Shown: positions 1 to 5,533, counted from the first letter of the stretch. The stretch: 5,533 nt of DNA from Proteobacteria bacterium UBA4656 (GCA_002405525.1 DHLY01000049.1:1-5533); one strand, 5' to 3'. Notes: generated by a model from the sequence alone, not told the origin. Made by a program: numbers and translations.

Positions 1-2
1 CC

Positions 3-56
3 CACTCGGATTTCAAGAGAGGCTCCGATTTCGACAAGGGTTGGTGGGAAACCTAG
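3..56 (+). CDS. Possible 3' end of an unknown upstream gene (partial)
   Basis: One frame entering from the left edge reads HSDFKRGSDFDKGWWET and stops at TAG 54-56. The composition (aromatic and charged residues, little Arg/Pro/Ala bias) resembles real protein more than a GC shadow frame does. A gene ending here would leave about 170 nt before the next start at 228, a normal intergenic distance. Only 17 residues are visible and I recognise no family, so this could be chance reading of non-coding DNA. Confidence 0.3.
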   Translation, partial: HSDFKRGSDFDKGWWET

Positions 57-58
57 CC

Positions 59-119
59 TTGCTAGAAACAGCGCCCGATGGCGCATCCTGTAGGCCGCGT
101 CACCCGGCCTTCCTAGCAA
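59..119. repeat. Nested inverted repeats (three-way-junction-like structure)
   Basis: An outer perfect 7-bp inverted repeat (TTGCTAG 59-65, CTAGCAA 113-119) encloses two further perfect hairpins: GCGCC/GGCGC at 71-75/80-84 with a 4-nt loop, and AGGCCG/CGGCCT at 92-97/105-110 with a 7-nt loop. No T-tract follows, so it is not a classical intrinsic terminator. It is too short and lacks the conserved T-loop of a tRNA, and it lacks the R'/R'' boxes of an integron attC site. It lies between the putative upstream gene end and the PLA2-like gene. It could be a Rho-assisted transcript end, an RNA processing site, or chance. Confidence 0.35.
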
Positions 120-217
120 TACTCGGAAAGCAGCACCGAAATCGATCACGTAGCCTCCTTGCCAGGGGATTGGACCGCGGAACGAACCCTCGTTCGCGGG
201 GCGCTTGTCCATGGCAA

Positions 218-222
218 GGGAG
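218..222 (+). promoter_or_regulatory. Ribosome binding site of the PLA2-like gene
   Basis: GGGAG ends 5 nt before the ATG at 228, within a longer purine stretch (216-224). It supports 228 over the in-frame ATG at 258 and over ATG 404 in the other frame. No clear -35/-10 promoter was recognised upstream. A perfect 5-bp hairpin (CGAAC 183-187, GTTCG 192-196) sits just upstream of it. Confidence 0.55.
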
Positions 223-227
223 AACGT

Positions 228-949
228 ATGGACGTTCGGGGAAATCCATCGACCAAGATGGCACGGGGCGCAAAGCTGTCGCTGTCGCGGGCGATTCATT
301 TGGTGTTCGGGGTCGGACTGATGGCCGCGGCCATGGGCGCCGCTGCGCAGTCGTGCCCTGGCGGGAGTTGCCCACCCATCAATGTCTACGGGGGGCCGAT
401 CTCATGGGGCGGCGGTTGGGGGGGGGTGGCGGCGGCAGTTGGTACGGCGGTTGGGACACCTCGTATTACTCCGATCCGGGAAGCTACCAGCAGCCTCAGG
501 TTGCTTGTGGCGACTGGGAGCGCGACCACCCGCGGCCTGATGGATGCTCATCGCCCCCAGGACCGGTGACCACCAACGGATGTGGGCCCGCCGGGTTCGG
601 CTGGCTGGTGCCCGACGGTCCGTTCGGGGCCGCCTGCAATACGCACGACACGTGCTACTCCCAGTTCAATGCGGATCGGGCAAGCTGCGACAGTGCATTC
701 AGCAGCAACATGATCCAGACCTGCAATGACAACTACGGCTGCTTCTACGATCACGAGAGCGGTCGCGTGCTCTGCGGTGATCACGTCCAACTGATGCAGT
801 GCCTCGACTACCAGCAAGTCATCATGAATGGCATCGGCAGCGGCTTCGGCGCGGCCGTGATGCAATCCCGATTCGCGAGTCTTCAAATTGAGGCGACCTG
901 TCGTGCGTGGTACAACGCCAGAAGTGTGGAGTCGACATGCGCGCAGTAG
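228..949 (+). CDS. Secreted phospholipase A2-like protein, frame interrupted at a poly-G run
   Basis: The predicted product is an exported PLA2-fold enzyme, which would cleave the sn-2 acyl chain of phospholipids outside the cytoplasm. The N-terminal part lies in the frame starting at 228: a basic n-region, a hydrophobic stretch at residues 22-39, then AAA|Q as a likely signal-peptidase cleavage after residue 40, followed by a CPGGSC element and a Gly/Trp-rich linker. That frame leaves the PLA2 domain at G9 (418-426) and stops at 569. A -1 shift, or one extra G, joins it to the frame ending at 949, giving 240 residues. In that composite, NGCG (residue 117 on) and CNTHDTCY (137-144) match the PLA2 calcium-loop and catalytic His-Asp pattern (His140, Asp141), followed by CDSAF (154-158). 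The predicted mature part has 14 cysteines, an even number that fits a disulfide-bonded exported protein. PLA2 family membership is clear from these motifs; activity is inferred. A start at ATG 404 would keep the domain but lose the signal peptide. The gene may be a pseudogene, a phase-variable gene or carry a sequencing error. Confidence 0.72.
418..426 (+). repeat. Homopolymeric run of nine G at a reading-frame switch
   Basis: Nine consecutive G, in the upstream frame read as TGG GGG GGG GTG. The signal peptide and Gly-rich linker are in the frame entering the run; the PLA2-like domain is in the -1 frame leaving it. Seven or ten G would restore one continuous frame. Glycine and tryptophan codons flank the run in both frames (linker GGGWGG before, GSWYGG after), so the two halves join smoothly exactly here. 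Confidence 0.85.
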
Positions 950-958
950 CTGCCCACG

Positions 959-964
959 AAGGAG
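959..964 (+). promoter_or_regulatory. Strong ribosome binding site of the Sel1-like gene
   Basis: AAGGAG lies 8 nt before ATG 973. It fixes the start at 973 rather than the in-frame upstream start at 907, which would overlap the PLA2-like gene. It sits just after that gene's stop (947-949), as expected for a second gene in an operon. Confidence 0.75.
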
Positions 965-972
965 AAGGTCGA

Positions 973-1872
973 ATGGCGAACGACACCGGGTCCTCGGAAA
1001 GCGGAAGAAGGTGGATCATCGTCGCCATCGCGGCTACCGCTGCGTTCGTGGCCATTGGTCTGGGCTGGGAACGCAAGACCGAAAGGGCCACGTTGGCGAT
1101 CGGGGAGCCTGGCTTCATGTCGGCAACCCCGGGCGTGCCGACAGACGGCGGTCCGGCGGCCACGGGGCGTGCCGCGATTTCGACGCAAACCCAGGCAGCC
1201 CCGTCGGCACCAGCCGCCGACCCCTCGGCGTACCTGTCGCCGCCCGACCGACCACCATTGATGGCGCACCCGGAAGGCATCACGCCTGTGCTGCCGCCAG
1301 CGTCACGCTACGTCCGGATGGAAGAAGCGACGCTTTTCGACGCATTGTCGCCAGAGGATGCGGCGTGGCTTGCCGCGCATGGCTATCCAACCTGGGCGGA
1401 GGTGGAGGGCCTTAGTGAAAAGTCAGAGCCAGACCTCGCAGCTCGCGCAGCCAAGGGCGATCTCAGTGCCCAAGCTTTGCTTGGCATCAAGCAGAACGAG
1501 CAGCGCCGATACAGGGATGGATATTCCAACATAGAGGACGCTGCAGTACGAGGATCGACGTTCGCGCTTGCTGCGCTAGCCAAGGAGCAACTTCGCGCCG
1601 GCAATCTCATCGAGTCCGCAGCATGGCAACGTGTCGCGATGATGCGCGGCGACTGGCGCGCCGGAGAGTTCCTCGGCTACCAGGGCCCCAGCCTGACTGC
1701 CTGGCAGATGCAGCAGGCCGACCGCTACGCGATCCGCTATATGCTCAACTTGGAGCAGCGGCGTCGGGAACTCGGACTTGGACCGTTCAGCAATACGCTG
1801 CGCCCGGGATTCGATTGGCGGCGGCCGCAACTTGGCGAGCAGGTCGGAATCTACGAGCGCCCCGGCGGATGA
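973..1872 (+). CDS. Inner-membrane-anchored protein with Sel1-like helical repeats
   Basis: 299 residues from ATG 973. One hydrophobic segment at residues 14-31, preceded by GRR and followed by WERK, predicts an N-in signal anchor with the rest in the periplasm. Residues 45-110 are a low-complexity Pro/Ala/Ser/Thr linker. Residues 123-143 form a short helical motif (FDALSPEDAAWLAAHGYPT). Residues 155-226 look like one and a half to two Sel1/TPR-like helix pairs, with the typical AAKGDLSAQALLG, EDAAVRGSTFALAALA and AAWQRVAMMRGD patterns. The C-terminal part (240-299) is polar, Arg-rich and unrecognised. Sel1 repeats are protein-protein interaction scaffolds; no catalytic site is visible. It starts 23 nt after the PLA2-like gene and its stop overlaps the start of the Fic gene, so the three genes are probably co-transcribed. 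It could be a partner or periplasmic protector against the PLA2-like protein, which is inference only. The exact family is not recognised. Confidence 0.75.
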   Translation: MANDTGSSESGRRWIIVAIAATAAFVAIGLGWERKTERATLAIGEPGFMSATPGVPTDGGPAATGRAAISTQTQAAPSAPAADPSAYLSPPDRPPLMAHPEGITPVLPPASRYVRMEEATLFDALSPEDAAWLAAHGYPTWAEVEGLSEKSEPDLAARAAKGDLSAQALLGIKQNEQRRYRDGYSNIEDAAVRGSTFALAALAKEQLRAGNLIESAAWQRVAMMRGDWRAGEFLGYQGPSLTAWQMQQADRYAIRYMLNLEQRRRELGLGPFSNTLRPGFDWRRPQLGEQVGIYERPGG

Positions 1873-2909
1873 ACGGCATGCAAATGGGCGCGGAGTTCGT
1901 TGCTGCGCTCCCATGGACGAGCATCCCTGCGCGGTCGGTCGTGCCGCCGCGCCTGGCGCAAGCAACGCTGTCCCGTTCTCCGCTATCAGCAGCGACCATC
2001 GCCGTATCGGCGGCCTTGCCGATGGCGTGGATCGGGGCATGGGCGCATCTTCCCTCGCGCGCCAGAGGCGCGTCGACCTTGGATATCGCACATGTGCTGC
2101 ACACGTCGCGAGCCATCCAGCGGTCGCGCGCCGCTGGCCGGCAATTGCATGGGCATATGATCACCGTGTGCGACCTGGAGGCCGCGCATTCCGTGGTCGC
2201 CGCAGGCGCACCCCGTGGACTGCGTCAGGTCCCCGCATGGTTCGGCGCACCTGGTCCGGACGCCACGAGGCTACTCGCGCCGGACGCAGAGCTCGTTCCT
2301 GACCTTGTCCGGGACCTATTGTCGTTTCTGACGCAAGCGCACGACTGCCACATCACGGTTTCGCTGGTCTGCCATGCACAGATTGGACTGATCCACCCGT
2401 TTTGTGACGGGAACGGCCGCATCGCGCGTTTACTCGGCAGATGGATTCTCCGTTCGAGCCCCAACGCTGCCCTTGCATTCGACTACTACTGCACTCAAGT
2501 CCGTTCCGACCCTTCGAGGTTCGGCGAGGCCGCGGCGTCGATGATGCTCGGCGAGCTGGAGCCCCTTCGACGCCTTTGGTCAACCGGTTGCGCAGATCTG
2601 CCGGCGACAGCGAACGCCATAGGCGTCGCGCTGGACGGCGCGGCGGCTGAAATGCGGTCTGAAGGGTTTTCCGCATCGAAGGCCCAACGCATCCTCCACT
2701 TGGCGGCGCGATCGCTGATGATCTCGACGCTGGATCTGCAGCGATCGCTCGGCTTGGGCGTGGTAGGCGCAAAGCGGGACTTCGCGTCGCTGCGTGCTGC
2801 TGGCTGGCTCGAGCTGATCGACAAGGCCGGGGACCGCTACCTGGTCCCGATGGCGCTTCTTCGGGCAATTGACGCGGCACACCGTGCCCCCGTCGTGCTG
2901 CCCGATTGA
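1869..2909 (+). CDS. Fic-domain protein (putative AMP-transferase) with C-terminal winged helix
   Basis: 346 residues. Fic enzymes usually move AMP from ATP to a hydroxyl side chain of a target protein in the cytoplasm. The core motif is complete: HPFCDGNGRIARLLGR at residues 176-191, with catalytic His176, Asp180, the GNGR anion-binding turn and Arg187. The helix before it (HDCHITVSLVCHAQIGLI, 158-175) and the flap-like region with GLRQVPAWFG (117-126) then LAPDAELVPDLVRDLLSFL (136-154) match the usual Fic order. Residues 267-335 form a winged-helix-like tail, as in many stand-alone Fic proteins. ATG 1869 overlaps the preceding TGA (ATGA), so translation is probably coupled; the local ribosome binding site is weak and ATG 1878 or 1884 are alternatives. 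The open frame extends upstream to 1623, but that part is a shadow of the Sel1-like gene. No (S/T)xxxE(G/N) inhibitory motif is found: there is no Glu at all between residues 10 and 103. The target is unknown. Confidence 0.9.
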   Translation: MNGMQMGAEFVAALPWTSIPARSVVPPRLAQATLSRSPLSAATIAVSAALPMAWIGAWAHLPSRARGASTLDIAHVLHTSRAIQRSRAAGRQLHGHMITVCDLEAAHSVVAAGAPRGLRQVPAWFGAPGPDATRLLAPDAELVPDLVRDLLSFLTQAHDCHITVSLVCHAQIGLIHPFCDGNGRIARLLGRWILRSSPNAALAFDYYCTQVRSDPSRFGEAAASMMLGELEPLRRLWSTGCADLPATANAIGVALDGAAAEMRSEGFSASKAQRILHLAARSLMISTLDLQRSLGLGVVGAKRDFASLRAAGWLELIDKAGDRYLVPMALLRAIDAAHRAPVVLPD

Positions 2910-2990
2910 TCGCTCCGCCCCGGGGGTTCGGCGATACCGGGATAAGCGCCGTACCGATAGGGCGACGGCTATGGTGCCGCGCCATGGTCT
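2910..2990. other. Intergenic gap between convergent Fic gene and bioC
   Basis: The plus-strand Fic gene and minus-strand bioC face each other across 81 nt. The only palindromes are a GC block around 2916-2933 (CGCC/GGCG around CCGGGGGTTC) and short GC matches; none is followed by a T-run on either strand. Transcripts may therefore terminate by Rho or read into the opposite gene. I see no gene or RNA here. Confidence 0.5.
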
Positions 2991-3881
2991 TCAGTCTGAT
3001 GCGTTTCGCCTCACCCGCGACCCCCGCAGCTTCGCCACATCGAACGCCGCGATCTGCCCGCCATCGCGCGCGCGGCGCGGCTGGCCGGGTTCGGGCGCGA
3101 AGGCCATGGCGGTGATGATCTCCCAGGTCGCGGGCAGGCGGCCGTCGATGCGGTGCGCTTCGTAGGCGGCGCAGGCGGCGTCGATGCGGCGGCGGCCGCC
3201 GAGGCCGCCGGGGCGGTCGGTGGCGGCGTTGGTGGCGCCGAGGGCCTTGAGTTCGCGCATCAGCGCGCGGGCGTCGTCGTAGGTGGTGGTGAGGGTGTCG
3301 ATGTCGACCACCGGGTCGCGGAAGCCGGCGGCGAGCAGGGCGTCGCCGATCACCGGCAGGTCGGGGAAGCGCGCGACGTGCGGGGCCTGGTCGACGGTCG
3401 CGAAAGCCGCGCGCAGTTCGCGCAGGGTGTCCGGGCCGAAGGTGCTGAACAGCAGCAGCGCGCCGGGGCGCAGCACGCGGCGGAACTCGTCGAGCACGGC
3501 CGGCAGGTCGGGGCACCACTGCAGGCAGAGGTTGGAGAACAGCAGGTCCACCGCGCCCTCGCGCAGCGGCAGGGCGCGCGCATCGCCCGCCACGCGCGCG
3601 AACTTGCGCAGCCAGCCGTGGTGGCTGCGCGCGGCGACCAGCATCGGCAGCGCGGCGTCCAGCGCGATGACCTCCGCCTTCGGCCAGCGCTTCTTCAGCG
3701 CCGCGCTCGCATGCCCGGTGCCGGCGCCGAGGTCGAGCACGACGTTCGGCTCGACCTTGGCGAAGACCAGGCTTTCGAGCAGTCGCGATTCCACCTCGCG
3801 CTGCAGCGCCGCCGCCGCGTCGTAGGTCGTCGCCGCGCGGCCGAAGTGGCGGCGCACGGCGCGGAAGTCGATGCCGTTCAT
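2991..3881 (-). CDS. bioC: Malonyl-ACP O-methyltransferase BioC
   Basis: SAM-dependent methyltransferase that methylates the free carboxyl of malonyl-ACP so that fatty acid synthesis can elongate it to pimeloyl-ACP methyl ester, the disguise step of biotin synthesis. 296 residues. The opening FRAVRRHFGRAATTYDAAA (6-24) is the BioC N-terminal signature. VLDLGAGTGHAS (48-59) is the SAM-binding motif I, followed by the acidic Asp75. SNLCLQWCPDL (116-126) and FSTFGPDTLREL (145-156) are BioC-type motifs. LKALGATN (211-218) and LPATWEII (249-256) are typical of its C-terminal part. It is longer than E. coli BioC (about 250 residues), with a PGQPRR segment and a basic tail after residue 264. The ATG shares ATGA with the bioH stop and has no purine-rich Shine-Dalgarno upstream, so it is probably translated by coupling to bioH. 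The frame is open further upstream to 4217, but that part is a shadow of bioH. Confidence 0.93.
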   Translation of the reverse strand: MNGIDFRAVRRHFGRAATTYDAAAALQREVESRLLESLVFAKVEPNVVLDLGAGTGHASAALKKRWPKAEVIALDAALPMLVAARSHHGWLRKFARVAGDARALPLREGAVDLLFSNLCLQWCPDLPAVLDEFRRVLRPGALLLFSTFGPDTLRELRAAFATVDQAPHVARFPDLPVIGDALLAAGFRDPVVDIDTLTTTYDDARALMRELKALGATNAATDRPGGLGGRRRIDAACAAYEAHRIDGRLPATWEIITAMAFAPEPGQPRRARDGGQIAAFDVAKLRGSRVRRNASD

Positions 3882-4648
3882 GCGGGGAAGCGTCGCGCCA
3901 GCCACTCGTCGAGGGCGTGAAGCACGCGATCCGGGTGGCCGATGAACGGCGCATGCCCGCCGCCGTCGATGCGCACGGACGTGCCCCGCGGCGCGATCGC
4001 CGCCGCGGCTTCCATCGCCGAGGCCGGCACCAGCCGATCGCGCGCGCCGGCGATCCACAGGCTGGGGCACTCGAGTTCCGGCAGGTGCGGACGCAGGTCG
4101 GTGTCGGCGAGGATCTTGAGCCCATCGCCGAGCACGTGCAGCGCCGGCTCGCCGCGGTCGAAGACGTGCGCGCGCAGCGTGCGCAGCTCGCTGCGCGCGC
4201 GGTCCGAGCCCACGCACTCCAGCGCGAGGAAGCGGTCCAGCGTGCCGCGCCAGTCGGTGGCGAGGTCGCGCGCGAAGTCGTCGAACACCGCATGATCCAC
4301 ACCGTGCGGCCAGTCCGGGCCGACCACGAAGCGCGGGCTGGCGGCGACCAGCGCGATCCCGCGCACGTGCAGCGGGCGCTCCAGCGCGCCTTCCAGCGCC
4401 GCCAGGCCGCCGAGCGACCAGCCGATCCAGATCGCGCCCGGTACGGACTCCGCGAGCCGCACCGCGCTGGCGCGCAAGTCGAGCGGACCGGCGCGTTCGG
4501 GACTGCGGCCATGGCCCGGCAGGTCGACGAGGTGCACGGTGAAGCGCGCCGCCAGCGCCGGCAGCAGCGGCGCGAAGATGCCGCCGTGCATCGCCCAGCC
4601 GTGGACCAGGACCAGCGGCGGGCCCGCGCCGTGGGTTTCGACGTGCAT
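3878..4648 (-). CDS. bioH: Pimeloyl-ACP methyl ester carboxylesterase BioH
   Basis: Alpha/beta-hydrolase that removes the methyl group put on by BioC, giving pimeloyl-ACP for BioF and ending chain elongation. 256 residues, matching the E. coli length. LVLVHGWAMHG (12-22) carries the oxyanion-hole HGW. VDLPGHGRS (41-49) follows. GWSLGG (76-81) is the nucleophile elbow with Ser78, as in E. coli BioH. IAGARDRLVP (199-208) holds the acid Asp204, and GGGHAPFIGHP (229-239) holds His232. All three catalytic residues are present. It starts 2 nt after the ACT-domain gene and overlaps bioC by 4 nt, so BioH and BioC are made together. GAGG on the minus strand 6 nt upstream serves as ribosome binding site. 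Confidence 0.94.
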   Translation of the reverse strand: MHVETHGAGPPLVLVHGWAMHGGIFAPLLPALAARFTVHLVDLPGHGRSPERAGPLDLRASAVRLAESVPGAIWIGWSLGGLAALEGALERPLHVRGIALVAASPRFVVGPDWPHGVDHAVFDDFARDLATDWRGTLDRFLALECVGSDRARSELRTLRAHVFDRGEPALHVLGDGLKILADTDLRPHLPELECPSLWIAGARDRLVPASAMEAAAAIAPRGTSVRIDGGGHAPFIGHPDRVLHALDEWLARRFPA

Positions 4649-4650
4649 GC

Positions 4651-5040
4651 TCAGCCTCGCAGCGCGCGGATCGCGGCGAGTGCGTCGTCGGCGTGCGCCT
4701 CGGGCACCAGCAGGTGGTCGTGGTGCAGGCCGGCGAGCACGTTGCAGGCGACGCCGGCGTCGGCCAGCGCGCGCGACACCGCGGCGGTGAGGCCCACCGC
4801 CGCGAGATCGGAGTACACGGTCAGCGTGATCCAGGCGGCGACGAAGTCGTAGGCGAGTCCCGCCGCCTCGGCGTCCTCGGCGCGCAACACCGCAGTCCAG
4901 CCTTCGTCCTCGCGGATCGTGGCCAGCGCGGGCAGGGTGGCGAGGCGCTCAGCCGGGGCGGCGACGAACACGAACCGCCCCGGCACGCGGCGGGCGTCGA
5001 GGTTCACGAGCAGGTGCTGCAGGTCGCGGATCGCTGGCAT
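4651..5040 (-). CDS. Small ACT-domain protein inside the biotin operon
   Basis: 129 residues with two ACT-like halves. Residues 5-30 (RDLQHLLVNLDARRVPGRF then VFVAAP) resemble the N-terminal ACT half of DUF2241-type proteins. Residues 68-122 (AAWITLTVYSDLAAVGLTAA, then VSRALADAGVACN and VLAGLHHDHLLVP) match the second half, with its SxLxAVGLTA and cN-V-AGxxHDHLxVP patterns. Such stand-alone ACT proteins are predicted small-molecule sensors or binders, often amino-acid related; most are uncharacterised and no catalytic site is visible. The start at 5040 is chosen because the domain begins right there, although the Shine-Dalgarno is weak; translation from bioF is probably coupled. It overlaps the 3' end of bioF by 92 nt and ends 2 nt before bioH. 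The name is by family resemblance and its role in biotin synthesis is unknown. Confidence 0.85.
   Translation of the reverse strand: MPAIRDLQHLLVNLDARRVPGRFVFVAAPAERLATLPALATIREDEGWTAVLRAEDAEAAGLAYDFVAAWITLTVYSDLAAVGLTAAVSRALADAGVACNVLAGLHHDHLLVPEAHADDALAAIRALRG
4655..4658 (-). promoter_or_regulatory. Ribosome binding site of bioH
   Basis: GAGG on the minus strand, 6 nt before the bioH ATG, lies inside the last codons of the ACT-domain gene. It supports the start at 4648 and independent or re-initiated translation of bioH. Confidence 0.5.
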
Positions 5041-5533
5041 CGGGGGATTGTCCCAAGGCGTGGGCGAGGGCGTCGAGCAGGGCTTCGACCTCGGCCTCGG
5101 CGTGCAGGGAAGTGAGCGTGATGCGCAGGCGGGCCGCGCCCTCCGGCACCGTCGGCGGGCGCACGGCGGGCACGTGGAAGCCGGCGGCCTCGAGTGCCGC
5201 GGCCACCGCGACGGCGCGCGCGCTGGATCCGACCACCACCGGCTGGATCGGCGTGCGCGAGTCCGCGAGCGCGATCCCGCGCGCCGCGGCGCCGCGGCGG
5301 AAGTGGCACACCAGCACCGCGAGCTTGTCGCGCCGCCAGGCCTCGAAGCGCGCGATGCGGACCGCCGCGCGCGTGGCTTCCGCCAGCGCCGGGGGTAGGG
5401 CGGTGGTGAAGACGTGGGTGCGCGCGAACTGGCGCAGGCCGTCGATGAGGCGCGCATCGCCGGCGACGAAGGCGCCCACGGTGCCCAGCGCCTTGCCGCG
5501 CGTGGCCATGTAGACCGGCACCGCGTCGCCGCC
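4949..5533 (-). CDS. bioF: 8-amino-7-oxononanoate synthase BioF, C-terminal part (runs off window)
   Basis: PLP enzyme that condenses pimeloyl-ACP with L-alanine to give 8-amino-7-oxononanoate, the first ring-forming step of biotin synthesis. The gene enters from the right edge; 194 residues are visible. ATRGKALGTVGAF (visible residues 10-22) contains the PLP-binding lysine (codon 5492-5494). Further BioF matches are QFARTHVFTTALPPALAEA, DSRTPIQPVVVG, the alpha-oxoamine-synthase AVRPPTVPEGAARLRITLTS block, and EVEALLDAL near the end. The visible match with the E. coli protein is consecutive and without gaps that would suggest damage. After ALAHALGQSP near 5040 the family's normal end is reached, yet the frame continues about 30 Arg/Pro-rich residues into the ACT-domain gene before its stop at 4949. 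Either the tail is real or the old stop was lost. The start lies outside the window. Confidence 0.92.
   Translation of the reverse strand, partial: GGDAVPVYMATRGKALGTVGAFVAGDARLIDGLRQFARTHVFTTALPPALAEATRAAVRIARFEAWRRDKLAVLVCHFRRGAAARGIALADSRTPIQPVVVGSSARAVAVAAALEAAGFHVPAVRPPTVPEGAARLRITLTSLHAEAEVEALLDALAHALGQSPDASDPRPAAPAREPRRPPRAGAVRVRRRPG

Noticed and set aside
59..119. tRNA or integron attC site
   Set aside because: The 7-bp outer stem and the 7-nt loop suggested it, but the segment is too short, the T-loop does not fit TTCRANY, the T-stem is not adjacent to the acceptor stem, and no attC core boxes are present.
41..403. Upstream extension of the PLA2-like frame from TTG 41
   Set aside because: The translation is Arg/Gly-rich with no signal peptide and no good ribosome binding site; a convincing signal peptide and Shine-Dalgarno lie in the other frame from 228. 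Only the part after the G-run looks coding in this frame.
1787..2164. Small minus-strand frame as an antitoxin for the Fic gene
   Set aside because: It lies fully antisense to the Fic coding region with shadow-like composition; no small gene precedes the Fic gene in the operon other than the 299-residue Sel1-like protein, which is not an antitoxin of the known FicA/VbhA type.
2910..2990. Bidirectional intrinsic terminator between Fic and bioC
   Set aside because: Only short GC palindromes are present, with poor loops and no T-run on either strand.
3153..3920. 255-codon plus-strand open frame opposite bioC
   Set aside because: Long antisense frames are expected opposite genes with nearly all G/C third positions; the product is repetitive Gly/Ala/Arg/Val with no motif.
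2353..4512. 719-codon minus-strand open frame
   Set aside because: Low-complexity Arg/Ala/Pro translation that runs through bioH, bioC and the antisense of the Fic gene; a GC-rich shadow of recognised genes.
3917..4852. 311-codon plus-strand open frame opposite bioH and the ACT gene
   Set aside because: Same kind of antisense shadow; the minus strand carries clear catalytic motifs over the same stretch.

Overview
The window looks like chromosomal DNA from a high-GC gammaproteobacterium, most likely of the Xanthomonas/Lysobacter/Luteimonas kind (Lysobacterales). This rests on the very GC-rich third codon positions, the BioF, BioH and BioC sequences, and tightly packed biotin genes. No 16S rRNA or other phylogenetic marker is present, so the placement is inference.

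Left half (about 1-2909, plus strand): possibly the last codons of an unknown gene (stop at 54-56) come first, then a short gap with nested inverted repeats (59-119). Three co-directional genes follow. (1) A secreted, cysteine-rich phospholipase A2-like protein (228-949) has its signal peptide and its catalytic domain in different reading frames, which meet at a run of nine G (418-426). (2) A 299-residue inner-membrane-anchored protein with Sel1-like helical repeats (973-1872) starts 23 nt after the first gene's stop, with a strong ribosome binding site. (3) A Fic-domain protein (1869-2909) has the complete HPFxDGNGRxxR motif and a C-terminal winged helix; its ATG overlaps the TGA of gene 2. 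This half is visibly less GC-rich at third positions than the right half and looks like accessory DNA. The three genes probably form one transcript. A link between a secreted lipase-like protein, an envelope-anchored partner and a putative AMP-transferase is suggestive but unproven.

Right half (2991-5533, minus strand): part of a biotin operon, read right to left. It holds the C-terminal part of bioF (runs off the window), a 129-residue ACT-domain protein, bioH and bioC. Spacing is extremely tight: bioF overlaps the ACT gene, 2 nt separate the ACT gene from bioH, and bioH and bioC share ATGA. BioC and BioH make pimeloyl-ACP by methyl-ester masking and unmasking, and BioF condenses it with alanine. 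The ACT-domain gene has no known place in biotin synthesis.

The two halves converge on an 81-nt gap (2910-2990) with no convincing intrinsic terminator. The observations most worth a second look are the poly-G frameshift in the PLA2-like gene, the lack of any inhibitory glutamate in the N-terminal part of the Fic protein, and the ACT gene with its bioF overlap inside the biotin operon.
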